From: Nonomuraea solani
GTDB taxonomy: Bacteria; Actinomycetota; Actinomycetes; Streptosporangiales; Streptosporangiaceae
Reading direction: 5' to 3'
Assembly: GCF_900108335.1 (NCBI RefSeq)
Contig: NZ_FNVT01000003.1
Location: 62,001-126,000, forward strand
Length of the DNA stretch: 64,000 bases
Both the position numbers and the translations under genes were made by a program. Positions 37,558 through 46,778 of this stretch are shown piece by piece (position 1 is the first letter of the stretch; the number at the start of each line of letters is the position of its first letter). The notes below the pieces were generated by a model. The model did not search any database. It had not been told where the DNA came from and saw nothing but the letters and a program-made list of their open reading frames with translations.

Positions 37558-40484
37558 GCGCGCTCATCCCTGCTTTCAACACTTCTCGGACCGGAGGGGT
37601 ACGTCCTGCCCTCGCTGATGTCGTCCCGTGCCGCCCTGAATCCCTGCTGGAAGCTCGAGAGCCGGCTGCGTACCCGGTCCGGCGAGACCGCCGGCATGGG
37701 TGCGACACCCTTCGGCGCCGAGACGGTGTCCGCCGATCCGGGCACCAGGTTGGCCTTGGGCACCCGCTTGGGCAGCCCGGCCGCCGTCGAGCCGTCACGT
37801 ACCGGCTCCACCACCGCCTGGGCCGCGCTCCAGCCCGCGTCCGCCTTCGAGGAGCCCCACGTGGCCTCGCTCTCGCTGCCCTGCTCGAACCAGGCCGACT
37901 CGACCGAGGCGAAGATCGGCAGGTACTCGTCCCCTCCCGACGCGGGCTTGACCACGGGGATGGGGCCCGTCGCCGCGGACTCGGTCTCGGGCAGGTCGTA
38001 CCGCGGCCGCCGCATCTCCGTTTCCGCCCAGCTCATGTCGGGGCGGTCGCCGGCCGGCGGGCCGCCCGTGGGGCGCTGGGGCAGGGAGGTGTTGCTCGAC
38101 CAGGTGTTGGACGGCGAGTTCGTGCTGCCGGGGTTGCGCGAGGGCACCCACACGTCGGAGGTGTCGTAGCCACTGACGCCGCCACCACCACCGACGCCGC
38201 TACCGGCGCGCGGGTCGGACGGCCAGCCCGTGTCCATGCTGGGCTGGGAGGGGAAGGACGGGTGCCCTGGTCCCGGCCGGTACTCGCCGCCCCCGCCCCA
38301 CTGGGGCATGGGGGGCGGCGGCACGGACGGCATCGAGGGCATGGAGGGCATCGACGGCATGGAGGGCTGGCCGGCGAAGCCGTCGGGGCCGCCCATTCCG
38401 TTGTTGCCCGGGGTCCCGTACGCCGGGGCCTGCGCCCCCAGCAGCGCTTCGGGCATCAGGACCATGGCGGTCAGGCCGCCGGTGCCATGCGGGCGCAACT
38501 GCACCCGTACGCCGTGGCGGTGCGCCAGACGGGCGACCACGAACAGGCCCATGCGGCGCGACACCGAGACGTCCACGCTGGGCGCGTCGATGAGGCGGTC
38601 GTTGGCCTGGACCAGTTCCTCGCCGGTCATGCCGATGCCGGAGTCGCTGATCGACAGCATCACGCCGCCGCCGTCGATCCGGCTGCCGGAGACCGTGACC
38701 CTGGTGTCGCGGGGCGAGAACGACAGGGCGTTCTCGACCAGCTCGGCGATGAGGTGGATGACGTCGTTGACGGCCTGTCCGGCCACCGCGACGCCGTCGG
38801 GCACCTGGAGCACGACGCGCTCGTAGTTCTCGACCTCGGACAGCGAGGCGCGGGCGACGTCGACCAGCTTGACGGGCTTGCTCCAGCGGCGCGGCGGTTC
38901 CTGACCGGCGAGGACCAGGAGGTTCTCACTGTTACGCCGCATACGGGTCGCCAGGTGGTCCAGCTTGAACAGGTTGCCGAGCCGCTGCTCGTCCTGCTCG
39001 CCCTGCTCCAGGCCGTCGATCAGGGTGATCTGCCGTTCGACCAGCGTCTGGCTGCGCCGCGACAGGTTCACGAACATCGCGTTGACGTTGCTGCGCAGGC
39101 GGGCTTCCTCGCCGGCCAGCCGGACCGCCTCGCGGTGGACCTCGTCGAACGCCCGCGCGACTTCACCGATCTCGTCGTTGGAGGCGACTCCGATGGGCTC
39201 GACCTCGACGTGGTCGCTGGAGGTCTCCGACTCGCGCAACTGGCGGACGGTGTCCGGCAGGCGGCGGCCGGCGATGAACAGGGCCTCCCTGCGCAGCCTG
39301 CGCAGCGGGCCGCTCAGCGAACGGGCCATGATGACGGTGACGAGCAGGACGAGGATGAGCAGGAGCACGATGGCGCCCGCCACGATCACGGCGCTCTGCT
39401 GCTCGGCGCCTTCCAGCGTGCGGCTGCGCAGCACGATGGCGTCGGCGGCCTGCTGCTCGACCTTGCGCATGCCGTCGATGGTCTCGGTGATGGCGTCGTA
39501 CCAGGTCTCGCCGTCACGGGTGAGGCCGAGCTGACGGTCCGCGACCGGCAGGCCGCCGTCCTGAAGGATCAGGGCGCGCGCGGCGAGGATCTCGGCGCGG
39601 TCGACGGCCTTGCCGCTGACGGTGTCGTCGTACGCCTGGCGGAGCCCGAGGGGAACCTGGGCCCGGAAGGTGGACAGCTCACTGTTCTTCTGGGCGCGCG
39701 CGGCGATGAACGCGTCGAGGTCGTCCTTGCCGAAGCCCCGGGTCGCCAGGGCGGCGACGAGCAGGGCGCGCTGGGTGGAGACGTACTGCTTGGCCCGGGA
39801 CAGGGCGGCGAAGCCGGCGACGTTCGCCGACAGCTCCTTGTCGACCGCGCCTTCGTCGATCTTGTCGTTGAGCGAGAGCAGGTCCGAGATGGACCGGTCG
39901 TACAGCTCGATGACGGAGTTGACGTCGAGCTGCGAGTCGATCGCGGTCTTACGCGAGGTCTCGAGCTCGTCGAGGCGGCTCTTGATGGGCAGGGCCTCGG
40001 CGGCGTGCGGGCCGTTGCTGGTCGTGAGGGCTTCGACGCCGCTCCTGACCTCGGTGACGAGCTTGTCGACGCGCTCGTACTGGGCCTTCACTTCCGTCGG
40101 GCTGCCACCCCGGCGGCCCTGGGCGACGTATCGGGCGCTGAGGTCGCGCTCCATCTCCATTTCGTGCGCGAGCTGGGTCAACTGGCTCGCCAGCACGGCG
40201 ACCTCGTTGACCTGGGCGTACTCGCTGGCGGTGGTGATCGAGGTCGTGACGCGCAGGCCACCGAGCGCGAGCGCCGCGATGGTCGGGATGACGACCAGGA
40301 CCACCAGCTTTGAGCGCACTCGCCAGTTGCGCAGGGAGAAGCGAGCCCCTGTCTTTCGCTTGCCGGCTTCCACTTTGCCCGGCATCGACGCCTGTGGCTT
40401 ACGGGACGCATGTCGGGGGGCTTCTTCAGTTAAGCCCTGATCCCCGCCCACAGAGGGGACAACACTCTTCACTTGCCTCCGCAA
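37554..40484 (-). CDS. cvnA: Conservon 1 membrane sensor histidine kinase-like protein (CvnA-type)
   Basis: The 976-residue protein has a membrane helix near residues 60-80 (LVVLVVIPTIAALALGGLRV), then an extracellular all-helical nitrate/nitrite-sensor (NIT) type domain to about 370. A second helix (VIVAGAIVLLLILVLLVTVI) leads to HAMP, a helical segment with LFKLDHLATRMRRNSENLLVLAG (possible phospho-acceptor His), and an HATPase domain (AELVENALSFSP, then ISDSGIGM). A 300-residue disordered C-terminus contains PSM repeats. The TTG start shares its ERLRRQV context with conservon 2; an in-frame stop lies 11 codons upstream. It is divergent from an importer operon. Confidence 0.9.
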   Translation of the reverse strand: MRRQVKSVVPSVGGDQGLTEEAPRHASRKPQASMPGKVEAGKRKTGARFSLRNWRVRSKLVVLVVIPTIAALALGGLRVTTSITTASEYAQVNEVAVLASQLTQLAHEMEMERDLSARYVAQGRRGGSPTEVKAQYERVDKLVTEVRSGVEALTTSNGPHAAEALPIKSRLDELETSRKTAIDSQLDVNSVIELYDRSISDLLSLNDKIDEGAVDKELSANVAGFAALSRAKQYVSTQRALLVAALATRGFGKDDLDAFIAARAQKNSELSTFRAQVPLGLRQAYDDTVSGKAVDRAEILAARALILQDGGLPVADRQLGLTRDGETWYDAITETIDGMRKVEQQAADAIVLRSRTLEGAEQQSAVIVAGAIVLLLILVLLVTVIMARSLSGPLRRLRREALFIAGRRLPDTVRQLRESETSSDHVEVEPIGVASNDEIGEVARAFDEVHREAVRLAGEEARLRSNVNAMFVNLSRRSQTLVERQITLIDGLEQGEQDEQRLGNLFKLDHLATRMRRNSENLLVLAGQEPPRRWSKPVKLVDVARASLSEVENYERVVLQVPDGVAVAGQAVNDVIHLIAELVENALSFSPRDTRVTVSGSRIDGGGVMLSISDSGIGMTGEELVQANDRLIDAPSVDVSVSRRMGLFVVARLAHRHGVRVQLRPHGTGGLTAMVLMPEALLGAQAPAYGTPGNNGMGGPDGFAGQPSMPSMPSMPSMPSVPPPPMPQWGGGGEYRPGPGHPSFPSQPSMDTGWPSDPRAGSGVGGGGGVSGYDTSDVWVPSRNPGSTNSPSNTWSSNTSLPQRPTGGPPAGDRPDMSWAETEMRRPRYDLPETESAATGPIPVVKPASGGDEYLPIFASVESAWFEQGSESEATWGSSKADAGWSAAQAVVEPVRDGSTAAGLPKRVPKANLVPGSADTVSAPKGVAPMPAVSPDRVRSRLSSFQQGFRAARDDISEGRTYPSGPRSVESRDERA

Positions 40485-40851
40485 CCTCTCCTCGGATGGT
40501 CTGGTGCACGAAGATCACGTCATGCCGGTGGTTGCCGAGTGACGCCGACGCACCCTTGGGGCGAGAGCTAATTGGAGCACATCAACAGGAGATCGGCCAA
40601 TAGCGCAAAGATCACAGTCGACCTACAACCCGGCAAATAGCCCAAATCACAACACCTGTTTCAATGGCCAGAAGTCAAGAGGTTGTGACCCTAGATATTC
40701 GGACAAAAGTAACATATCGCTATATATCGCCATATATCTCGTTAATTTCCGATGTACTTGCTGCGGTGGGCCGGGCCGCCTGCGCTAGGGTGCCAGCGTC
40801 GCTGAACACTTCGTTCGCACTTCACTCCCCCCGGTTCAAAGGAGATCCGCA
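40485..40851. promoter_or_regulatory. AT-rich divergent control region, conservon 1 / importer 1
   Basis: These 367 bp are markedly AT-richer than their surroundings. At 40689 there is CCCTAGATATTCGGA, which recurs almost identically in the equivalent region of conservon 2. At 40714-40743 a 10-bp direct repeat (ATATCGCTAT, ATATCGCCAT, ATATCTCGTT) puts ATATC on one face of the helix. AAAGGAGATC just before 40852 is the importer's ribosome-binding site. I cannot place -35/-10 boxes confidently. Confidence 0.65.
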
Positions 40852-41841
40852 ATGCGGTTCGGTGCATTAGGGCGCACGGCCTTGCTTGGGCTCGTGGCCA
40901 CCCTCGTCATCACGGGGTGTTCGAGCTCGGGCGACCCGGCATCCACGTCAGGCGCGGCCTCCGGCATGAAGACCGACCTGCTGATCGGCCAGTATCCCGG
41001 CGCGGACTCCGCTCCGCTGTTCATCGCCATGGAGCGCGGCTTCTTCAAGGAAGAGGGCCTCAACGTCAAGCAGGAGCCGATCCAGGCTCCGCAGGCGGTT
41101 CTGCCCAAGCTCTCCAACGGCACCATGGACGTCGTCCTCGGCAGCTACGCCACCATCCTGACGATCCAGGAGGCGGGCACCGAGAAGTTCAAGTACATCG
41201 CCGACTCCTACCAGGGTGCGGCGGGTGCGTTCGGCATCATGGTGAAGAAGGACTCGCCGATCAAGGATGTCGTCGGCCTCAAGGGCAAGAAGATCGGCGT
41301 CAACGCGCTGGCCGGTCTGGGCGTCCTCACCATGAACCCGCACATGAAGATCGCGGGTATCGACCCCACCAAGGACATCAAGTACGTCGAGGTCCCGACG
41401 ACCAACTGGCTCTCCTCGCTCGACAAGGGTGACGTGGACGCCGTGTGGATGACGGACCCGTACGTCAGCCAGGCCAAGAAGGAGCTCGGCGCGACGATGC
41501 TCCTCGACACCATGTCGGGCCCGACCGACGGTCTGCCGATCACCGGCTGGGCCGCCACCGAGAAGTGGGTCGGCGAGAACCCCAAGACGCTCGCCGCCTT
41601 CCAGCGCGCCATGGCCAAGGCCCAGAACATCGCGGCCACCGACCGCGCCGCCGTGACCAAGGTCCTGCCGACCTTCACCAAGATCCCGGCCGAGACCGCC
41701 GCCACCATCAACCTGGGCGCCTACCCCACCACGCTGAGCGCCCAGCGCATCCAGCGCGTCGCCGACCTCATGCTCGACGCCGGCATGCTCAAGCAGAAGA
41801 TAGACGTCAACTCCATGATTTACGCCACCCCTCAGGGATGA
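40852..41841 (+). CDS. NitT/TauT-type ABC importer lipoprotein 1 (SsuA/THI5-like)
   Basis: The 329-residue protein has a lipoprotein signal with lipobox VITGC at residues 19-23, then a Ser/Gly linker. The NMT1/THI5-like binding fold follows: ADSAPLFIAMERGFFKEEGL, GTMDVVLGSYATILTIQ, DSPIKDVVGLKGKKIGVNAL, GDVDAVWMTDPYV. The NPKTLAAFQRAMAKAQ motif recurs in the other copies. AAAGGAG lies nine bases upstream. It is coupled to the next permease by ATGA. The ligand is unknown; the family includes sulfonate, nitrate, pyrimidine-precursor and aromatic-acid binders. Confidence 0.9.
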   Translation: MRFGALGRTALLGLVATLVITGCSSSGDPASTSGAASGMKTDLLIGQYPGADSAPLFIAMERGFFKEEGLNVKQEPIQAPQAVLPKLSNGTMDVVLGSYATILTIQEAGTEKFKYIADSYQGAAGAFGIMVKKDSPIKDVVGLKGKKIGVNALAGLGVLTMNPHMKIAGIDPTKDIKYVEVPTTNWLSSLDKGDVDAVWMTDPYVSQAKKELGATMLLDTMSGPTDGLPITGWAATEKWVGENPKTLAAFQRAMAKAQNIAATDRAAVTKVLPTFTKIPAETAATINLGAYPTTLSAQRIQRVADLMLDAGMLKQKIDVNSMIYATPQG

Positions 41842-42647
41842 TGGGCACAATCACCGCAACGCGGCGCGAGCGGACTCCGCTCGCCCGCGCCAAGCTGATC
41901 AAGCTAGCCCGCCACGCCACCGGCGTGGCGGGTTTTCTGCTCGCCTGGCAGTTCCTCGGAATGTCGGGCCTGGTCAAATGGCTGCCGCCGGCCGCGGACA
42001 CGCTGGTCAGAGCCGTGACGCTGGCCGTCGACCCGACCTTCCTCGACGACCTGCGGGGCACGCTCACCGCCGCGGCCATCGGCCTGCCCCTCGCCGTGCT
42101 GGTCGCCGTACCTCTCGGCCTGCTTTTGGGAACGGTCCCAGTCGTCGAGGAGATGACCCGGGTCTTCGTGGAGTTCCTGCGGCCGATCCCCTCGGTGGCG
42201 CTGATTCCGCTGGCCCTGTTCTTCTTCCAGCCGGAGATCAACGCCAAGGTCGCGCTCATCGTCTTCGCCGCCTCATGGCCGATCCTCATCAACACGCTGT
42301 ACGGCGTGCGCGACGTGGACCCGCTGGGCAAGGAGACGCTGCGCTCGTTCGGCTTCGGGCCAGGCGCGGTCATCTGGCGGGTCTCCCTGCCGAGCGCCGC
42401 CCCCTTCATCGCCACGGGAGTGCGGCTCGCCGCCTCCATCACGCTCATCCTGGCCATCAGCGTCGAGTACATCGTGGGCGGTTCCAGCGGCATCGGCGGC
42501 TTCCTCATCGAGGCGAGCACCGGCGTCGGCGCCGACGCGATGATCGACGTCATCGCGGCCATGCTGTGGGCCGGCGCGATCGGTCTCGTCGTCAACACCG
42601 TTCTCGTACGCGCCGAACGGCGTCTCTTCAAGTGGCGGACGACATGA
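41838..42647 (+). CDS. ABC importer permease 1A (BPD type, SsuC-like)
   Basis: The 269-residue permease has about six helices and the cytoplasmic coupling loop VDPLGKETLRSFGFGPGAVIWRVSLPSA cut at the conserved G and LP positions. The segment FLRPIPSVALIPLALF is shared with the first permease of each cassette in this window, defining an A type. A 4-bp overlap couples it to the lipoprotein gene and another couples it to permease 1B. Confidence 0.9.
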   Translation: MMGTITATRRERTPLARAKLIKLARHATGVAGFLLAWQFLGMSGLVKWLPPAADTLVRAVTLAVDPTFLDDLRGTLTAAAIGLPLAVLVAVPLGLLLGTVPVVEEMTRVFVEFLRPIPSVALIPLALFFFQPEINAKVALIVFAASWPILINTLYGVRDVDPLGKETLRSFGFGPGAVIWRVSLPSAAPFIATGVRLAASITLILAISVEYIVGGSSGIGGFLIEASTGVGADAMIDVIAAMLWAGAIGLVVNTVLVRAERRLFKWRTT

Positions 42648-43420
42648 TCCGTACCCTCATCAAGCGGCTCTGGCTGGTTCCCGTCGTCCTGGGCGCCTGG
42701 GAGCTGACCGCACGGTCCGCGGACAGCCCGTACCTTCCCGGCCCAACCAAGATCCTGGCTCGTGCGTACGAGAAGTGGTTCTCCGGGCCCTACATCCTCA
42801 CCGACGAGGCCATCGACAACTTCGTCCCCAGCCTGCTCAGGGTGAGCGGGGCCTGGTGCCTGGCCGTGATCGTGGGCGTCTCACTGGGCATCGCGCTCGG
42901 CAGGACCGCCTGGCTGGCGGACTTCATCTCGCCGCTGATCGAGTTCGGCCGGGCGGTGCCGCCGCCCGCCATGCTCCCGGTCTTCCTCGTGCTCTTCACG
43001 ATGGGCACGCAGGTCCAGGTCGCGACCATCGTCTTCGGCATCGTCTGGCCGATCCTGCTCAACTCGATCGACGGCGCGCGCAGCGTCGACCATCTGAAGA
43101 TCGAGACGGCGACCGTCTTCGGGGTGCCCGCGCGCCTCCGGTTCACCCGGATCATCCTGCCCGCGGCCTCGCCGAAGATCTTCGCCGGTCTGCGCCTGAG
43201 CGTCTCGCTGGCGCTGATCCTGATGATCATCTCGGAGCTCAAGGGCAGCACCGAGGGGATCGGCTACCTCCTCAACCTGGCCAGCAACAACGCCGACATG
43301 CCGGCCATCTGGGCCGGCGTCCTGGTGCTCGGCGTGCTCGGCTTCACCCTCAACACCCTGTTCCTCATGGTGGAGCGGCGTGTGCTCGCCTGGCACCGCG
43401 ACGCCCACCGCCTCGCTTAG
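42644..43420 (+). CDS. ABC importer permease 1B (BPD type)
   Basis: The 258-residue permease is related to but clearly different from the A type: it carries FGRAVPPPAMLPVFLVLF and the coupling loop VDHLKIETATVFGVPARLRF, with SPKIFAGLRLS. All B-type permeases in the window share the IARAYEKWFSGPYILT-like stretch after the first helix. A heterodimeric A+B pore is implied. NitT/TauT systems usually use a homodimer. Confidence 0.9.
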   Translation: MIRTLIKRLWLVPVVLGAWELTARSADSPYLPGPTKILARAYEKWFSGPYILTDEAIDNFVPSLLRVSGAWCLAVIVGVSLGIALGRTAWLADFISPLIEFGRAVPPPAMLPVFLVLFTMGTQVQVATIVFGIVWPILLNSIDGARSVDHLKIETATVFGVPARLRFTRIILPAASPKIFAGLRLSVSLALILMIISELKGSTEGIGYLLNLASNNADMPAIWAGVLVLGVLGFTLNTLFLMVERRVLAWHRDAHRLA

Positions 43421-43434
43421 GAGAGTTCACCCCT

Positions 43435-44883
43435 GTGACCGAGCTGTTGCTGAAGAACGTGAAGGTCGTCACCCACGACCGGGACGAGCCCGTGGACGCG
43501 GACATCGCCATCGAGGACGGTCGTATCGTCCGGGTCGAGCCGGGGTTGTCCGCAGCAGGCGAGGTGATCGACGGGGGTGGCAAGCTGGCCTTCCCCGGGG
43601 TCGTGGACGCCCATCAGCACTGGGGCATCTACAACCCGCTGCCCGAGGACACCGGGTCGGAGAGCCGGGCCAGCGCCCAGGGCGGCGTCACGACCGCGCT
43701 CACGTACATGCGGACCGGCCAGTACTACCTCAACAAGGGCGGCCCCTACGCGGAGTTCTTCCCCGAGGTGCTCCAGCAGGCCGAGGGCAGGGCCTACATC
43801 GACTACGGGTTCCACCTGGCGCCCATGTCGAGCGGGCACATCGATGAGCTGCCCGACCTGGTCGAGCGGTTCGGCGTCGCGTCGTTCAAGATCTTCATGT
43901 TCTACGGCGGGCACGGGCTGCACGGGCGCTCCGACGACCAGAGCTCATTCCTCATGCTGCCCGAGGGCGAGCGCTACGACTACGCGCACTTCGAGTTCGT
44001 GATGCGGGGCGTCCAGGCGGCCAGGGAGCGCCTGCCCGAGCTGGCGAACGAGATCTCGCTGTCGCTGCACTGCGAGACGGCCGAGATCATGACCGCCTAC
44101 ACCAAGCTCGTCGAGGACGCCGGCGACCTGAGCGGGCTGGCCGCCTACAGCGCCTCCCGTCCGCCGCACTCGGAGGGGCTGGCCGTCTTCATCGCCTCCT
44201 ATCTCGCCCACGAGACGGGGCTGGCGAACGTCAACCTGCTCCACCTGTCCTCCCGCAAGGCCATGGACGCGGCCGTCCGCATGGCGGCGACGTTCCCGCA
44301 CATCGACTTCCGCCGTGAGGTCACGATCGGGCATCTCCTTGCCGACGTGGACACGGCCAGCGGCCTCGGCGGCAAGGTGAACCCGCCGATCCGGCCGCGC
44401 GAGGACGTCGAGGCCCTGTGGGAGTACGTGTTCGACGGCACGGTCGACTGGGTCGTCAGCGACCACGCCTGCTGCCGTGACGAGCTCAAGTTCGGCACCC
44501 CGCGCGACAACGTCTTCCTGGCGAAGTCCGGGTTCGGCGGCGCCGAATACCTGCTGCCCGGCCTGGTCACCGAGGGCCGCCGCAGGGGCCTGCCGTACGG
44601 CCGCATCGCCGCGCTGACCTCGTGGAACCCGGCCCAGCGGTTCGGCCTGCGCTCCAAGGGCACGATCGCCCCCGGTTTCGACGCCGACATCTGCCTGGTC
44701 GACCCCGCGCACACCTGGACGGTGCGGGCCCAGGACTCGGAGTCGACGCAGGAGTACACGCCGTTCGAGGGATTCGAGCTGACCGCCAAGGTCACGGACA
44801 CGTTCGTGCGCGGCAACCACGTCCTCGAGGCCGGCAAGATCGTGGGTTCGCCCGTCGGCCGGTATCTGCGCAGACCCGCCTAA
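43435..44883 (+). CDS. Hydantoinase/dihydropyrimidinase-like amidohydrolase
   Basis: The 482-residue cytoplasmic amidohydrolase has metal ligands in VVDAHQHWG near residue 57, the likely carboxylated Lys in VASFKIFMFYGG near 148, His in SLHCETAEI and LLHLSS, and Asp in WVVSDHACC. The C-terminal composite beta domain includes GTIAPGFDADICLVDP. This is the pattern of cyclic-amide hydrolases (hydantoinase, dihydropyrimidinase, allantoinase). The GTG start has GGAGAG upstream, 14 bp after permease 1B, so it should act on the imported compound or its product. Exact substrate unknown. Confidence 0.88.
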   Translation: MTELLLKNVKVVTHDRDEPVDADIAIEDGRIVRVEPGLSAAGEVIDGGGKLAFPGVVDAHQHWGIYNPLPEDTGSESRASAQGGVTTALTYMRTGQYYLNKGGPYAEFFPEVLQQAEGRAYIDYGFHLAPMSSGHIDELPDLVERFGVASFKIFMFYGGHGLHGRSDDQSSFLMLPEGERYDYAHFEFVMRGVQAARERLPELANEISLSLHCETAEIMTAYTKLVEDAGDLSGLAAYSASRPPHSEGLAVFIASYLAHETGLANVNLLHLSSRKAMDAAVRMAATFPHIDFRREVTIGHLLADVDTASGLGGKVNPPIRPREDVEALWEYVFDGTVDWVVSDHACCRDELKFGTPRDNVFLAKSGFGGAEYLLPGLVTEGRRRGLPYGRIAALTSWNPAQRFGLRSKGTIAPGFDADICLVDPAHTWTVRAQDSESTQEYTPFEGFELTAKVTDTFVRGNHVLEAGKIVGSPVGRYLRRPA

Positions 44884-44887
44884 AACA

Positions 44888-44926
44888 CGCAGCGCGACGC
44901 CACTGGGCCTGCGGCGTCGCGCTGCG
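44888..44926 (+). terminator. Hairpin ending the importer 1 operon
   Basis: Perfect 14-bp stem (CGCAGCGCGACGCC and complement) with an 11-nt loop, starting five bases after the amidohydrolase stop. No long T-run follows. Confidence 0.8.
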
Positions 44927-45009
44927 AAGTCGATCATTCCTCCGGTACGCTCCCGCCCAGTGACGAAGGTCTCTCCAAGAAGCCTTCCGCCCCCCTGGTA
45001 GGAGAACAG

Positions 45010-46005
45010 ATGACCCGCAAGCTATCCCGTCGGGCTCTCGCCCTCGGACTCGCCGCCTCTCTCGGACTCGCCGGCTGCGGCAGCGGCGGTGGCACGAGCG
45101 AAACCACCGCACCCACCGCCCCCGGCGGCAACGGGCTGGAGAAGACCACCATCAAGGTCGGCGCCCTGCCCATCCCCGACCCCGTGTCGCTCTACATCGC
45201 CAACGCCAAGGGCTTCTTCAAGGAAGAGGGCCTGACGGTCGAGCCAGTCACCATCACCGGCGGTGCCGCCGCATTACCGCAGATAGAGAGCGGCGCGCTG
45301 GACATCTCGCAGACCAACTACGTTTCGACGTTCCTGGCCGTGAGCACGGGCAAGAAGATCAAGATCGTCGCCGACATGTACCAGGCGGCGCCCAACACCT
45401 TCAACATCCTGGTCCCGAAGGACTCCCCCATCAAGACGGTGGCGGATCTGAAGGGGAAGACGGTGCTGGTCAACAACCTGCGCAACATCGCCACGCTGGC
45501 GGTGACGTCCCAGCTCAAGGCCGCCGGGCTCACCGAGACCGACGTCAAGTTCGCCGAGAAGCCGTTCCCCGAGATGGGCAACGCGATCAAGTCGGGTCAG
45601 GCGGACGCGGGCTGGATCACCGAGCCGTTCATCACCGCCAACCAGAACGCGCTCGGCTTCCGCTCGATCGCCGACACGATGACGGGGCCGACGGCCGACC
45701 TGTCCATCGCGGGCTGGATGGCCACGGAGGGCTGGGCCAAGGAGAACCCGAAGACGCTGGCCGCCTTCCAGCGGGCGATCGCCAAGGCGCAGGCGCTCGC
45801 GTCGGGTGACAGGAAAGAGATCGAGGCGATGCTGCCGACGTACACGAAGATCGACGCCAAGACCGCGTCGGCGATCACCCTGGGCGCCTACCCGAGCACG
45901 CTGGACGCGGCGCGGCTGCAGAAGGTGGCCGACCTGATGCTCGAGTACAAGTACATCCCCCAGGCGATCGACGCGAAGTCGATCATCGCTACCAGCGCCG
46001 GCTGA
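45010..46005 (+). CDS. NitT/TauT-type ABC importer lipoprotein 2
   Basis: 331 residues with lipobox GLAGC after a twin-Arg-like KLSRRALALGLAASL signal. Fold motifs match lipoprotein 1: PDPVSLYIANAKGFFKEEGL, GALDISQTNYVST, DSPIKTVADLKGKTVLVNNL, GQADAGWITEPFI and NPKTLAAFQRAIAKAQ. AGGAG lies eight bases before the ATG. The TGATG overlap couples it to permease 2A. The intervening 83 bp after the upstream hairpin should carry its promoter. Confidence 0.9.
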   Translation: MTRKLSRRALALGLAASLGLAGCGSGGGTSETTAPTAPGGNGLEKTTIKVGALPIPDPVSLYIANAKGFFKEEGLTVEPVTITGGAAALPQIESGALDISQTNYVSTFLAVSTGKKIKIVADMYQAAPNTFNILVPKDSPIKTVADLKGKTVLVNNLRNIATLAVTSQLKAAGLTETDVKFAEKPFPEMGNAIKSGQADAGWITEPFITANQNALGFRSIADTMTGPTADLSIAGWMATEGWAKENPKTLAAFQRAIAKAQALASGDRKEIEAMLPTYTKIDAKTASAITLGAYPSTLDAARLQKVADLMLEYKYIPQAIDAKSIIATSAG

Positions 46006-46778
46006 TGACGGGTGCCCGAATACTCCGCGGCGCCGTCGGCGTCGCGGGGTTCCTCCTCGCGGGTGAGCTGGTCATCCGCTTCGGTATGAGCGAGGACCTC
46101 GTCTTTCCCACGCCGTCCGAGGTCCTCGGCCAGGTCGTGGGGCTCCCGGCGGACCCCGAGTTCCTGTCGGGCGTCGTCGCGACGCTGTCGAACTGGGCGC
46201 TCGGCCTGCTGATCGCGACCGTGGTGGCGGTGCCCGTGGGCGTGCTGCTCGGCGCGCTGCCTCCGGTGGAACGGGCCATCAGGCCGGTGCTGGAGTTCAT
46301 GCGCCCGATCCCGTCGGTGGCGATCATCCCGCTGGCGATCCTGCTGATCCCGGTGGACGAGCTGATGAAGGTCTCGGTCATCGTGTACGCCTCCATCTGG
46401 CCGATCCTGATCAACACCCTGTACGGCATGCACGACGTGGACCCCATGGCCAAGGAGACCCTGCGCTCCTTCGGCTTCGGCCCCCTGACCGTGCTCGCCA
46501 GGGTGAGCCTGCCCAGCGCCGCCCCGTTCGTCGCCACCGGCGTCCGGATCGCCGCGGGTGTCGCGCTCGTCCTGGCCGTCAGCGCCGAACTGGTCGCCGG
46601 TGGCGCCGCCGGCATCGGCGTGTACGTCAACGTGGCCAGCAGCGGCAACCGGATGGACCTCATGATGGCCGCCACGTGCTGGGCCGGGATCGTCGGCGTG
46701 GCCGCGAACCTGGCGCTGCTGGCCGGCGAGCGCCGGCTCTTCCACTGGCACCGGGTGCGGACGGGGGCCGCTCGATGA
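46005..46778 (+). CDS. ABC importer permease 2A
   Basis: 257-residue A-type permease with FMRPIPSVAIIPLAILLIPVD and the coupling loop VDPMAKETLRSFGFGPLTVL, then LPSAAPFVATGVRIA. Start overlaps the lipoprotein stop by one base and its stop overlaps permease 2B by four. Confidence 0.9.
   Translation: MTGARILRGAVGVAGFLLAGELVIRFGMSEDLVFPTPSEVLGQVVGLPADPEFLSGVVATLSNWALGLLIATVVAVPVGVLLGALPPVERAIRPVLEFMRPIPSVAIIPLAILLIPVDELMKVSVIVYASIWPILINTLYGMHDVDPMAKETLRSFGFGPLTVLARVSLPSAAPFVATGVRIAAGVALVLAVSAELVAGGAAGIGVYVNVASSGNRMDLMMAATCWAGIVGVAANLALLAGERRLFHWHRVRTGAAR

Noticed and set aside
37533..40313. 926-codon open frame antisense to cvnA of conservon 1 (and a similar 880-codon one at 58790-61432)
   Set aside because: They mirror real genes in the complementary frame; their translations are His/Arg/Asp-rich without any family motif, a usual effect of GC-rich codon use.
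40852..43420. Nitrate transporter assignment based on the NIT-type sensor and NitT-type importer
   Set aside because: Both names are family labels covering many ligands; no nitrate or nitrite reductase genes are present.
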